Part shown: positions 33,125 through 44,055 of the stretch, one piece after another | Position numbering within the stretch: position 1 is the first letter of the stretch | Layout of the letters: each line of letters starts with the position of its first letter | NCBI GenBank assembly: GCA_030268105.1 | Contig: BSDZ01000035.1 | Span: 1-64,000, forward strand | Reading direction: 5' to 3' | From: Volvox africanus | Taxonomy: Eukaryota > Chlorophyta > Chlorophyceae > Chlamydomonadales > Volvocaceae | Length of the DNA: 64,000 bases | Program-made: the position numbers and the translations under genes | The notes under the pieces: model-generated | Databases searched by the model: none | What the model saw: the letters and a program-made list of their open reading frames with translations, nothing else | Told to the model about the DNA's origin: nothing

Positions 33125-34949
33125 GGCCCAGATATGTCGGGAAAGAGATGTCGGCAAAGGGAAATGCACAAGCTGCGAGGGGAAGCATATGGCTGTGAGC
33201 GGTGAGGTAGTAGTCGTAGTGATAGTGGGAGGACATTTAGGAGTCTGGAAAGAGCTTACGGGAGACTGGAGGCGAGTGGAGGGGGCAGGGCAGCCAGTGA
33301 CTGGGTCGGGCAGCCAGTGATGAGAAGATGGTCGGGTAAGGAGTAACACTGGCGGAGAGGCTGGGAAGGCTGGTCGGAAAATGCATACTGCAGCGGCGCC
33401 GAATATGTGAATGCGGGTGTATTAGGAGCGGTCATACTGCCCGAGGAGTTGTGTGCTGCATGGATGGTGCCCAATCAATGTGGAGCTGTCCACAGCTGCT
33501 GTGTGAGTATTGCATTCTTGATGTGGCCCCAAACAATGGGACATGACGACGTTCGGCCTTGGCTGGATGTCCTTGAGGGCAGGGGGGGAATGACGGAGGC
33601 TGGAAAGCAAGGCCTGTGTTTGTGCCCCCCAGTTGCGGGTGTAAGGAGGTCAGTGAAAGGGCTGCTGGGCTACATGCACCTCCACGTTGCCCGAGGGCAT
33701 GTGTTTCTCTGCAACAGTATGTATGCCCCCGACTGACAAAGCACTATATGTTCGAGTGCACAGGCACTACCCCCATACACTTAGAATATGGCACTTCACC
33801 CCTATATTGGGATTTGCTCACATGCGAAGTGTGGGGAGATACACATGCATATCACATAGAATGACAAACTGCAGAAAGCTTGTCATTCTTCCGTGTCTCT
33901 TTTCACTCCGCCGTATGAGCTAATCCTACTGGATTTCAGCACGGTGTACGAATGTGAAACGGGCTGGAGCGCTCCTAAACCGCTCCTTGAGGGATTGTGG
34001 GAAGTCTTCAAGAGAAGGTTTAACGATCTGTCGGTGACGGGGCTGGTCTTCTGTAAAGCTGCCTGTTTCTAACCTCGGGCAGCTAGGTGCAACGTGATGT
34101 TGGATTGTGACACTGCCCTTGCGGCTGTATGTGGGCTTCAGACGCCACTTCACCAAATATGTATATGCCGGACGAGGGACAGGGGACAAGGGATGCTCCC
34201 ACATTTATATGTTGTGATTGGGAGATTTACTCTGATATGCAGAGTCCTATCTTTCATTTAGTTGTCGTATCTCTCATGTAGTAACACCAGTACGGACAGG
34301 GTCTGAAAATGGGGTCATCAGGCACCTGTGTCCGCACTTCCAATCACCTATATACAGGCCTCCGCTTCCTTCTGCCCCGTCTCCTTACGCCCACTCCCAC
34401 GCTCACCTTAAGTCTGTGTATGTAATAAAATAACTAACAAAGGAGTAGCCCACAATCCAGGTGGCAGACACGCATCACTTCACAGCCACTTTCCTTGAAT
34501 AGAGAACAAAACAAACATGAATATCATCATCACAGTAACGCCAAAACTGGGAAGAATCTACCTTCCTGTTACTTACGTGGGGGGAAATCACTATGCTGCA
34601 GCTGCAGCAAGTTGCTGAGTTGTGTCTCGCCATCAAACAGCCAGTACCTTGGAATTCAACAGCATTCCGCAGCACTTCCTGTGTCCAGTGTCCAGAGTCC
34701 ACAATCCTTTCCCATCTTCCCTTGGCACCTTGGTAAGTGCACGCACGCCATCATTTCTACCAGAAATAGAGCACAGCCAGCACGCTAGCTAGCTGTAGGT
34801 CCTAAACTGACAATGGATGAGGACGAACCCACCTTGCCAATAATGAACGCATCGTAAAAAGAAAACCTAAAAAAGCGAAGCTGGCTGCTCATGAAGGAAG
34901 TATACATACGGGGAAAACCAAAACACACGCGAACGTTTTAGCATCGAGC
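33125..34949. other. No supported gene
   Basis: Follows the stop codon of the conserved gene; the proximal part should hold its 3' UTR. No conserved protein, repeat or RNA gene is seen. The interval gradually becomes more AT-rich towards the mobile-element block. Confidence 0.5.
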
Positions 34950-35075
34950 TTTATTGAAGACAAAAATGCTATTTCATCTATTCATGCCGCAATCCAGTCA
35001 AACTTACGAGAAACCACTACCCGCATTCTGTCTAGCCTTACCCCTCGTGAGGAAAGGGTTCTTAGAATGAGGTTT
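34950..35075 (+). pseudogene. Fragment of a bacterial RpoD (sigma-70) gene
   Basis: Forty-two codons translate to a segment starting FIEDKNAIS, continuing IHAAIQSNLRETTTRILS and ending LTPREERVLRMRF. This is the region 3.2-4.1 signature of primary sigma factors, and specifically the alphaproteobacterial version. The match begins abruptly at FIEDKNA and ends abruptly after RMRF, where the bacterial protein would go on with GIGMNTD; instead the frame runs into CKSKLN and a stop. Region 4.2, which binds the -35 element, is absent, so it cannot work. Flanking DNA is not bacterial in appearance. Algal nuclear plastid sigma factors diverge more from this sequence. Interpreted as a captured scrap of bacterial DNA. 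Confidence 0.75.
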
Positions 35076-35469
35076 TGTAAATCAAAGCTGAATTAAAGAA
35101 GTATGAACGAAGTGCTAAAAGTGAAAGAGGGCAGGCATGCGATTGCCACGTCATGAGGCCCTACTAAAACCACTTCATCTCCATCATCTTATAAAGCTGT
35201 TCACCTGCCGCTGGAGGTCCCACTCAGCTACAGAGCAGCCCAGGTGGCATACAAAATGTCCTGGTGGCAGAAGGCCGCCAACGCCATCCATAACCGGATT
35301 GGCATCCAAAACCTGTGCTGGAGGTGCAGTTGGCATCTCCTATCTATCTACCACGGAACTATCATATGGGAATTAGAACATAAACGGCTGCACTGCTCTG
35401 CACAGCAAAAGCCTTCTTTGTGTGCCACCTACCAATCCCCTCGCTCACGTTTCTCTTGATATTTGTCGA

Positions 35470-35970
35470 CCAAACCTCCTTCACATTGCGCAGCTCCACC
35501 TTCAGGCAGCAGATCTCCTCACGGCGATCCACTCTAGCCAAGGACCGCTCTGTTGTATCTCTGTTGTGTCGGCCTACAAAGGCTCGATTGAAAGATCTTG
35601 GCTCAATCTTTGACACTACCCGTAGATACCCCAGGATACTACACGCTCCAAGGCGATGGTGACCTTGGGCTCCACTAGTTGCACCTTCAGCTCCGCATTC
35701 TCAGCAAACACCTCGGCCCTTATGGCCCACGCCGACGCCTTCCCCTCCCACACCTCCGACAGCTGAAGCTTCAAGCGCACCACCATTCATTGTGCCATCA
35801 TAGTCCGCGTGATATCAGCAGCACGTTTTTCCGTGCAGGTTACAAGATGCTTCAGGCGGCCTATCTCCTCCGTCAGATTTCCTTCTCAGATGCTTCAGGC
35901 AGCCAATTTCCTGTGTCAGATTTTGCTGTATGTGAGCAGCAGTGGGTACACAAATATGTATACAGTGTCT
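35470..35970 (-). pseudogene. Degraded coiled-coil protein fragment
   Basis: On the minus strand, in shifting frames, heptad-like segments occur: NLTQEIGCLKHL and a second near-copy (from 35835-35930), then MVVRLKLQLSEVWEGKAS, AENAELKVQLVEPKVTIALE (35640-35800), then REEICCLKVELRNVKEVW (35480-35535). Frameshifts separate them. It may be the remains of a retroelement ORF1 or of a cellular coiled-coil gene; I cannot decide. Confidence 0.4.
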
Positions 35971-36334
35971 AGACACAACTGGTAAGGCACGATACTGTGC
36001 CCCTGGAAGTTCCAGGATCGATAATGACTGATAACAGGATATTATCACCCACCAGGATGTGCTCCCGATGTTGATGGATGGTGAGGAACCTGGTAAAAGT
36101 GATTTGTGAGGTCGCTGTTGATCTGGCAGATTCCACTGGATGCTGGTGGTGGTGGGTACTGAACCACCTACCTATCGGGAAAAACACTAATTTTGAAGAA
36201 GTCAACATGGGTGATCAGAATGCAGGGGAAGGTAGGAACTGCTGGGTACTGGCCACGGGTGAAGCAAAGCCCTTTCCCACACACATAATTTATTGTAGCA
36301 GTTTACAAAGGATTAGCCATATGTACACACATTA

Positions 36335-37078
36335 TGTTGTATCTCTCCTCTGTTTTGCTCATAAAGTGTTTGCACGTCTGGGACTTAGACACTAGCACAG
36401 AAGCGCTTGCAAGGACAATAAAGCACTCGGAAGCAACAAGAGACAGCGGAAGACTTGAGTGCAAGGAAAGGTATAACTTAACAATGATCAAAGGATGCAA
36501 TGATATGATCGGCCATCAGACCCAGCGGGCAGCGATCATCATACGGTGAGTGGCGAAGCTCAGGCTTGGCTCGGGCCGCAATAGCAGAGCTAATAGCAAT
36601 AGTCCAATTGAACACAGGCGTGTTCCGATAGCATACGAAGTTGTTCTGCTCTACATGGCCATCCTCGCATCTATTAAACACACGATATCAATATGCAGTA
36701 CAAGTCACACTAGGAGGTCAATCCTAAGTGTGATAAACTCTAACATGGCATCGATATCCATGTACTCCGACAATTAAGCCTTCATGGCGTCCGCAAGATG
36801 CAGGGGTCCGAATAGCAATATTCGGTTGCCGATCAACCACTGCAACTTAGATGCTCGTCACACTCGCACATTACGTATACCAGCGATGGCGTAATAATAT
36901 AACACAAATATTATTACTTAACAGCTCATGTCATAATTATGCATCGCGCCTCGGCTTCTCCGAGCATACGTATATTAGGCGTATCAGTGATGCAGCTGGT
37001 AGTGCGATTACATTCGCTTATCGCCTTGTAGAGTCGCATTGACCTACGCATAGGCGGTAATTGAACCGTAATGCAACA
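36335..37078 (-). repeat. 3' LTR of gypsy copy B (minus orientation)
   Basis: Starts TGTTGTATCTCTCC and ends before the polypurine tract, i.e. ...GCAACA|ACTATCCCCCCTCCCG on the plus strand. Diverged relative of the other LTRs and closer to the 57386 LTR (shared GTTTGCTCATAA and CAGACGTGCA end region). Contains the conserved hairpin CCGAATA...TATTCGG. Confidence 0.8.
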
Positions 37079-37304
37079 ACTATCCCCCCTCCCGTATGCA
37101 GCGTCCTCGCTGCATTGCACAGCATCGACTGCAGGGACTACTGGGTCTGTGTGGCACGAATGCGGGCTTCCTCCAATAAGGGCTTCATATCCGGCGAAAA
37201 GTTGCGTGCCGGCTCCCATGAGTTATGCTCGCTTGGATACCCAGTCCACTTGACCAGATACTCGTGCACTGTCCACTTACGCCGGTGTCGGCTCACACGG
37301 CGAG

Positions 37305-38109
37305 TGTTGTATCCTTCCTTCTTCACTCATGCACTAGATCTGCACGTCTGAGTGTTAGATACAAGTGCCTCATGCTTACGAACAGCAAAGCACTCCAATT
37401 CAAGCAATGTGACAGCGGAAGACTTTAGAGCAAGGAAAGATTCAACTTACAACGATCCTCAATTACAGAATGGTAGTCTGCTGTCAGACCCCGCGGGCAG
37501 CGTTCATCATATGGCTGAAGATGGTATGCTTGAATAGCTTAGGCCGGTAATAAATGATTATAACGTATATATGCCAATGAAATGGAGTTAAGTACACGAG
37601 TACTTATCCAAAGTAGTGTCGAGCCGACTTCGGTCTCTAGGCAGCCATCCTCACACCTATCATGCTCACGATGCCAATATGCAGTACAAATCACACTGGA
37701 CCCCGATCCCAAGTATGAGTACTATCAGAGCACTATCCAGAATATTGCGTAATTCATGAGTTAAATGAATGCAACGTATGCACGGTGCAAAGGTCCGAAT
37801 ATCGATATTTGGTTGCCAAACAACCATCGTCGCATTTCTGCATACACGTCTGGTTCATGATACGAATGATGTAATAATATTTGAAATATTATTACTTGAT
37901 GTATTATGCCATAATGGTGCATGCATCTGTGTTGACCTCGAGTCAAACATGTTGACTGACAGCGCAATGTCACGAGTGATGACGCGGAATGCTAATTTAG
38001 CTAGATATACACGAATATATCACGCTAGCATGCTCATATCATGTTTATCCATGCTTCGGTAGACTCGAGCCTACTTCAGCATGGATGGTGATCGAACCGT
38101 CGTACAACA
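37305..38109 (-). repeat. Solo LTR with 5-bp target duplication GCGAG
   Basis: 805-bp LTR, TGTTGTATCC...CGTACAACA, flanked by the direct repeat GCGAG at 37300-37304 and 38110-38114. It splits the chromodomain-proximal pol of copy B exactly; removing it and one GCGAG restores the host frame. This is a clean LTR-LTR recombination product. Confidence 0.92.
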
Positions 38110-38712
38110 GCGAGCACGATAATCTAACACCCGCTACACATCGTAAACCTTCTGTTTACCAGCGATCCAGGTCTCTGGGACTGGTTCAACCGCTGCAGGG
38201 GCGTTAGCAAGCTCAGGGACAGGTTCTGTACCATCGATAAGGGTGTATGAGGGATACATGAAATGTGGGGTGAATGGTCATATCAGCGGGCAAGGCAAGT
38301 TCTACTGCCACGTTCCCGACCATGCACACAACGGGATAAGGACCAATCCAACGGGGCAACAGTTTTTGGGAGCCCTCAGCAAAAGAGTGTAGGTTCTTAG
38401 TGCTCAGCAACGCTAATTGTCCTTCCAAAAAGGTCACATCCCGCTTGGATTTATTGTATTAGTCCGTCGTCCGTTGCTGAGCCGCATGCAAACACGCCTT
38501 CGCGTCTGCCATACGGGATAGGAAAGACTTGGCAAAAGTTTTAGCCGCAGGTACGTTCACTTCCAACTCACGCCACACAGGCAGCGCGGGATGAAACCCG
38601 TAGTTAAGAAAGAACGGACTTTTTCCTGTGGAACGGTTAACAGCATTGTTAAGAGCGAATTCTGCCGCAGTCAAATATGTATCCCAGACGAGGGGTGTGC
38701 GACCAGCATAAT

Positions 38713-38869
38713 TGTGTAGTTCTGTTTCCTAATTCATTTAAGGAAATATTAGCTGTTTACGTAGAAAATGCAAAGAAAAACAAAGTAATTTACTTATTTG
38801 AATCTAGTTGGAAGAGACAATATTCTGATCATGGTATTAGAAAAATCTTAATGAATTACAACATATCAC
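38713..38869 (+). pseudogene. Fragment of a bacterial-type tyrosine recombinase, inserted in gypsy integrase
   Basis: AT-rich segment inserted into the integrase of gypsy copy B. The plus strand reads FPNSFKEILAVYVENAKKNK, VIYLFESSWKRQYSDHGIRK, ILMNY. This matches the stretch of XerC/phage-type tyrosine recombinases between the first catalytic arginine and the HxxR box; no catalytic residue is included. The flanking gypsy sequence resumes with only about three bases missing and no target duplication, as expected of filler DNA at a repaired break rather than of transposition. Confidence 0.65.
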
Positions 38870-39283
38870 CCAACATGCGGTTTGTGTGTTCGGTTTGCCC
38901 ATCAGTTTGCGGATGGTATGCCGTGCTCAGGTTGACTTGCATGCCAACTAGCTTGCAGAGCACTTCCCAAAACTTAGACGTGAATTGACCGCTGCAATAT
39001 GATATCACGTTTTTAGGAACACCGTGCAACCGAACCACATTGTCAAAGAACAATCGTGCCGTTTGATCCGCGGTGCAGGATGACGTACATGGTGCTAGGT
39101 GAACCATCTTAGTCAGGCGGTCAACCATAACAAACACCGCATCATATCCCCCCTCACTTTTGGGCAGCGTGAATACAAAGTCCATGGAAACACTTTCCCA
39201 AGGCGCATTAGGAACAGGCAAAGGTTGAAACAACCTGTAGCCCTTACCCGACAAAGCCTTGTTGCGCTGGCACAGACTGCAAG

Positions 39284-39554
39284 TGTTGTATCCTTCCTTC
39301 TTCAATCATGCACTGAATCTGCACGTCTGAGTGTTAGCTACACGTGCATCGTGTTTACTAACAGCAAGATGATTCAATGCGAGCAATGTGACAGCGGAAG
39401 ACTTATCAGCAAGGAAAGATTCAACTTACAATGATCTTCGATTACAGAATAGAAGTCTGCCGTCAGACCCCGCGGGAAGCGTTCATCATATAGCTGGAAA
39501 TGATATGCTGGAATAGCTCAGGCCGATAATATTTGAATAAAGCGTATGTATGGG
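39284..39554 (-). repeat. Truncated gypsy LTR (copy C)
   Basis: Begins TGTTGTATCCTTCCTTCTTC like the other minus-oriented LTRs and matches the first ~270 bp of the LTR at 39646, then stops near GCGTATGTATG. The remainder of copy C is gone. Confidence 0.85.
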
Positions 39555-39645
39555 AACCAGATTGTGGACCCACCGGAAAAACATTGTACATCGACCCAGC
39601 AGGCGTCGGATGCACTAATACCATTCAACGGGCAGAGCTGGCGGC
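39555..39645 (+). pseudogene. Short RNase H-like fragment of a LINE
   Basis: Ninety-one bases between two LTRs read, in one plus frame, GPTGKTLYIDPAGVG then CTNTIQRAELAA. The NTI.RAELAA motif is typical of the RNase H domain of non-LTR retrotransposons in algae. Too short to classify further. Confidence 0.45.
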
Positions 39646-40459
39646 TGTTGTATCCTTCCTTCTTCAACCATGCACTGAATCTGCACGTCTGGATGTTAGC
39701 TAAGTGAACACCAAGCTTACGAACAGCAAGGCGATTCAATGCGAGTAGTGGACAGAGGAAGACTTAACAATAAGGAAAGATTCAACTTACAATGTTCTTC
39801 AATTGCAAATTAGAAGTCTGCCGTCAGACCCCGCGGGCAATGTTCATCACTCGGCTGCAGATGAGATGCTAGAATAGCTCAGGCCGAATATAAAGGAGTA
39901 TAACGTATGTATGCGAATTAGATAGAGTTAAGTACACGGGTACTTAGTCCAAAGTAGCATCGAGCCGACTTCGGTCTCTAGGCGGCCATCCTCGCACCTA
40001 TCACGTCGCGATACCGATGCACAGTACAGGTCTCACTGGATTCTGATCTCAAGTGTGAGTACCTTCGTAGTACTGTTCTAAAAATCGTGTCATCCGTGAT
40101 ATTAATGGATGCAATGCATGCAATATGCAAAGGTCCGAATATCGATATTCGGTTGCCGACCCAACCATCGCGATCGTCGCCTTCTCGCATACGCGTATGG
40201 TTTATGACGTAAATGAGGTAATAATATTTAAAGTATTATTACGTGATATAAAATGCCAATGGATAGATCGCGCATTAATTATCAGCCTCGAGTCAAACAT
40301 GTTGACCGACAGCGTGATGTCGTAGATGATAATGCGACATGCCTGATTAGCTAGATATACTTGAGTATATCATGCTAATATGATTGTATTATGCTTCATA
40401 ATGTTCAGATGCATTGCGGCCTACTTCGGTGCAAGTGGTGATGGAACCGGCGTACAACA
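39646..40459 (-). repeat. 3' LTR of gypsy copy D (minus orientation)
   Basis: 814 bp, TGTTGTATCC...CGTACAACA. Followed on its right by the inverse polypurine tract (ACTATCCCCCCTCCCG, 40460-40475) and pol of copy D. Contains three conserved hairpins: 40354-40371, 40218-40242 and the perfect palindrome CCGAATATCGATATTCGG at 40135-40152. Confidence 0.92.
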
Positions 40460-42812
40460 ACTATCCCCCCTCCCGTATGCAGCGTCCTCGCTGCATCGGA
40501 CAGCATCGACTGCAGAGATCATTGGGTCTGCGTGGCACGTAGGCGAGCTTCCTCCAATAGTGGCTTAATTTCCGGCAAGAAATTACGCATCGGCTCCCAC
40601 AAATTATGCTCGCTAGAATAGCCAGTCCATTTGACCAGATACTCGTGCACCTTCCGCTTTTGTCGTTGTTGACCTATACGACGAACCCAATAATCCAGTA
40701 TTCGTTCCACATCATACACTTTTTGCTTGCCTGCGATCCAGGTCTCGGGACTGGGGTCCATTACTGCAGGGGCATCGGTGTTGTTTGTAACGGGCGTCGT
40801 GCCGCGATAAGGGTGGATGAGGGAAATATGAAATGTGGGATGGATGTTCATGTCAGAGGGTAGGGATAGCTCGACAGCTACATTCCCTACCATGCAAATA
40901 ACGGGATATGGACCATCCAGCGAGGTAGCAATTTACGGGAACCGTCGGCAAGCGAACGCAAGTTCTTAGTGCTCAATAATACCATTTGTCCCACCGAAAA
41001 TGGTACGTCTCGTTTGGATTTATTATAATAGTCCGTCGTCCGTTGTTGTGCCGCGTCCAAACATGCCTTCGCGTCTGTCATGCGGGATAGAAACGACTTG
41101 GCAAAGGTTTTAGCCGCTGGGATATTTATTTCTAACTCTCGCCACACTGGTAGCGCGGGATGAAATCCGTAATTTAGAAAGAAGGGGCTTTGACCTGTTG
41201 AGCGATTAACAGCGTTGTTAAGCGCAAATTCTGCCGAAGTCAGAAACGTATCCCAAACAGAGGGTGTGCGTCCCACGAAATTCCTCAACATGTCGCCCAA
41301 CGTGCGATTTGTGGGTTCGGTTTGCCCATCGGATTGTGGATGATATGCCGTGCTCAAATGAACGCGCATCCCGACAAGTTGACATGGCGCTTCCCAAAAC
41401 TTAGACGTGAATTGACCGTCGCGATCGGATATCACAATTTTAGGAATGCCATGCAATCGGACCACGTTATCGAAAAATAATCGTGCTGTTTGCTCAGCGG
41501 TGCAAGACGAGGTGCAGGGGGCTAAGTGAACCATCTTGGTCAAGTGATCGACCATTACGAACACCGAGTCGTATCCCCCCTCAGTTTTGGGCAGCGCGAC
41601 TACGAAGTTCTTTTAAAACACTTTCCCAAGGGATATCTGGTATAGGTAAAGGTTGTAACAAACCCTGGCCCTTACCGGATAGTGCTTTATTTCGCTGACA
41701 TAAACTGCACCTTTGCACGAAGTTTTCCGCATCCTTCACCATGCGTGGCCACCAGAACGAGCGTTGTACGAGCTCTGCCAGACGTGTACTTCCAGGATGT
41801 CCTGCTAACGGGTCCTCGTGGAACCGCACAAGAATATCATAGCGCAAAGCGTCGTCGTTCGGCGGGATGATTTGTGTGGTCGGTCCATCCTTCCGTAGCC
41901 ACAAATCGTTGCGCTTGTGTAAATGTTCCACATTACTTGGTGAAGCAAACCAAGGATCGGCCTGATATGCCATCTTGAGTCGTTGCGCGAGATCCGCTGC
42001 TATCGGCACCTCCTGATTGCGCGAACGAGTAACCGGTGCTGCCAGAATCGCAGCACGTAATGATGGGTGTCGACTGAGGGCGTCAGCAATATTAATTTTA
42101 CCGGCAATATATTCCCACATACAGTCAAAACGAGATAGATACTCCATCCACCGGGCTTGTCGTCGGTTAAGCGTGGGGACACTCTGCAAGAATGTCAGCG
42201 GTTTATGGTCGGTCTTCAGTGTAAAAGGGCGGCCTTCAAGGTAACAGTGCCATTCTTTCAAAGCATGTAGAGCCGCCAACAGCTCTTGCTCTCCGGTCGT
42301 ATATCGGGTCTCCGCACCAGAGAACTTTTTACTCGTGAAGGCGATCGGTCGTCCTTCCTGCAACAATACAGCGCCGCTTCCATGCAAGGAAGCATCCGAT
42401 ATAACTTCAACACGGAAAGGCAACGAGTAATCAGGGAAAGAGAGGGTAACGTCATCGGCGACGATTCACTTGAGCTCTTCAAATGCCCGTTGACATGCGG
42501 GTATCCAGGCTTCGAGAGAAGCGAAACCTCCTTTCTTCGTCAAGTTTGTAAGCGGGGCCGCAATAATGGAGTATGTATTAATAAACTTACGGAAGTAGTT
42601 GGTCAAACCCAAGAACTGGCGTAGTTCAGTGAGGTTCTGAGGTACGGGCCATTCGCGAACCACAGCTACCTTCCGTGGATCCATCCTTATTCCAGTGGCC
42701 GACACGATGTGGCCCAAATACTCCACTTGAGGCTGCGCCCAAAAACACTTGGCGTGTTTAGCAAACAATTGCTCCTGCTTCATCACCTCAAGCACGAGCT
42801 CGAGATGCTTCA
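40460..42812 (-). mobile_element. Gypsy copy D, pol 3' half (RT end, RNase H, integrase, chromodomain)
   Basis: Minus-strand frames 42466-42812 (RT C-terminus, [20 protein letters not shown]), 41581-42423 (RNase [40 protein letters not shown]; integrase zinc finger), 40887-41564 (integrase core with FVGRTPSVWDTFLTSAEFAL), 40519-40893 (chromodomain [20 protein letters not shown]). At least three frameshifts. The right end is cut by the plus-oriented LTR of copy E inserted at 42813, with host bases CTTCA before it. No longer autonomous. Confidence 0.9.
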
Positions 42813-43629
42813 TGTTGTATGCCGGTTCGATTACCAGTTGCACCGAAATAGGCCGCAATGTATCTAAACATCATGAAGCATAATACAATCATATTAGCAT
42901 GATATACTCAAGTATATCTAGCTAATCAGACATATTACATTGTCATTCACGACATGGCGCTGTCGGTCAGCATGTTTGACTCGAGGCTGATAATTAATGC
43001 GCGATCTATCCATTGGCATATTATATCACGTAATAATACTTTAAATATTATTACCTTATTTACATCATAAACCATACGCGTATGCGAGAAGGCGACGATC
43101 ACGATGGTTGGGTCGGCAACCGAATATCGATATTCGGACCTTTGCATATTGCATGCGTTGCATCCAATAATATCACGGATGACACGATATTTAGAGCAGT
43201 GTTACCAAGGTACTCACACTTGAGATCGGAATCCAGTGAGACCTGTACTGCGCATCGGTATCACGACGTGATAGGTGTGAGGACGGCCGCCTAGAGACCG
43301 AAGTCGGCTTGCGCTACTTTGGACTAAGTACTCAAGTACTTAAACCGATCTGATACGCATACATACATACGATATAATCATTTATATTCGGCCTGAGCTA
43401 TTCTAGCATTCCATCTGCAGCCGAGTGATGAACATTGCCCACGGGGTCTGACGGCGATCTACTGATTTGTAAACGAGGATTATTGTAAGTTGAATCTTTC
43501 CTTAATCTTGAGTCTTCCGCTTTCACTTTACTCGCATTGAATCGCCTTGCTGTTCGTAAGCACGGTGCGCACTAGCTAACATTCAGACGTGCAGATTCAG
43601 CGCATGATTGAAGAAGGAAGGATACAACA
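42813..43629 (+). repeat. 5' LTR of gypsy copy E (plus orientation)
   Basis: 817 bp, TGTTGTATGCCGG...GGATACAACA. Preceded by CTTCA (42808-42812), the presumed target site in copy D. Followed by a primer-binding-like TTTGGTAGCGAGACGG from about 43632. Confidence 0.92.
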
Positions 43630-44055
43630 AATTTGGTAGCGAGACGGTTCGACTCATGGCTGTCTCATCGTCGCTATTGGAGAGTAGATTCTTGCACGAG
43701 CAAACGGCGGCGAGGAGCTTCACAGGATAACTTCGTCGGCAAGTCGGTACTGTATCATTCTCTTCTATAACTTTTGATATTATCCCCGTCTGTTGATACT
43801 AATTGTATTTTCGCCACCCGGAAAAGTCTTTAGCCCACAGAAGGATTTTCCTTGCCATCATACTCGGAATCGCTTCCCCAATAAGTCGGACATTTGACAG
43901 GTCCAGCTATTAAGGATTTACTCGTTTGAAGGTGACTACATATTGGTGGACTACATTTTTACTCGCGACGGAGTTTACTTACACGGACACTACTCGAGCG
44001 AAAATTCCTAAGGTAGAGTCCTACCTTTATCTCTTTTTCCTTTTAAAAGTACTAA

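Larger units (their letters stand above)
37079..39283 (-). mobile_element. Gypsy copy B internal part (integrase to chromodomain), interrupted
   Basis: Minus-strand pol remnant in two pieces, 38115-39283 and 37079-37304, separated by a solo LTR (37305-38109). Visible: [15 protein letters not shown] (integrase zinc finger end), [40 protein letters not shown], then [20 protein letters not shown] (chromodomain) just before the polypurine tract and 3' LTR. A 157-bp foreign piece (38713-38869) breaks the integrase. The 5' part of the element is missing; it is cut off at 39283 by another LTR. Not functional. Confidence 0.85.

Noticed and set aside
33125..34949. Several 60-110-codon frames
   Set aside because: No conserved motif, no consistent codon bias and frames on both strands overlap; treated as non-coding.
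34950..35075. Nuclear gene for a plastid sigma factor
   Set aside because: The wording is closest to alphaproteobacterial RpoD, region 4.2 is missing and no exon structure surrounds it. Assembly contamination remains possible but the gradual AT-rich eukaryotic flanks argue against it.
38713..38869. Insertion of a mobile element encoding its own recombinase
   Set aside because: Only 157 bp, no catalytic residues, no terminal repeats and no target duplication.
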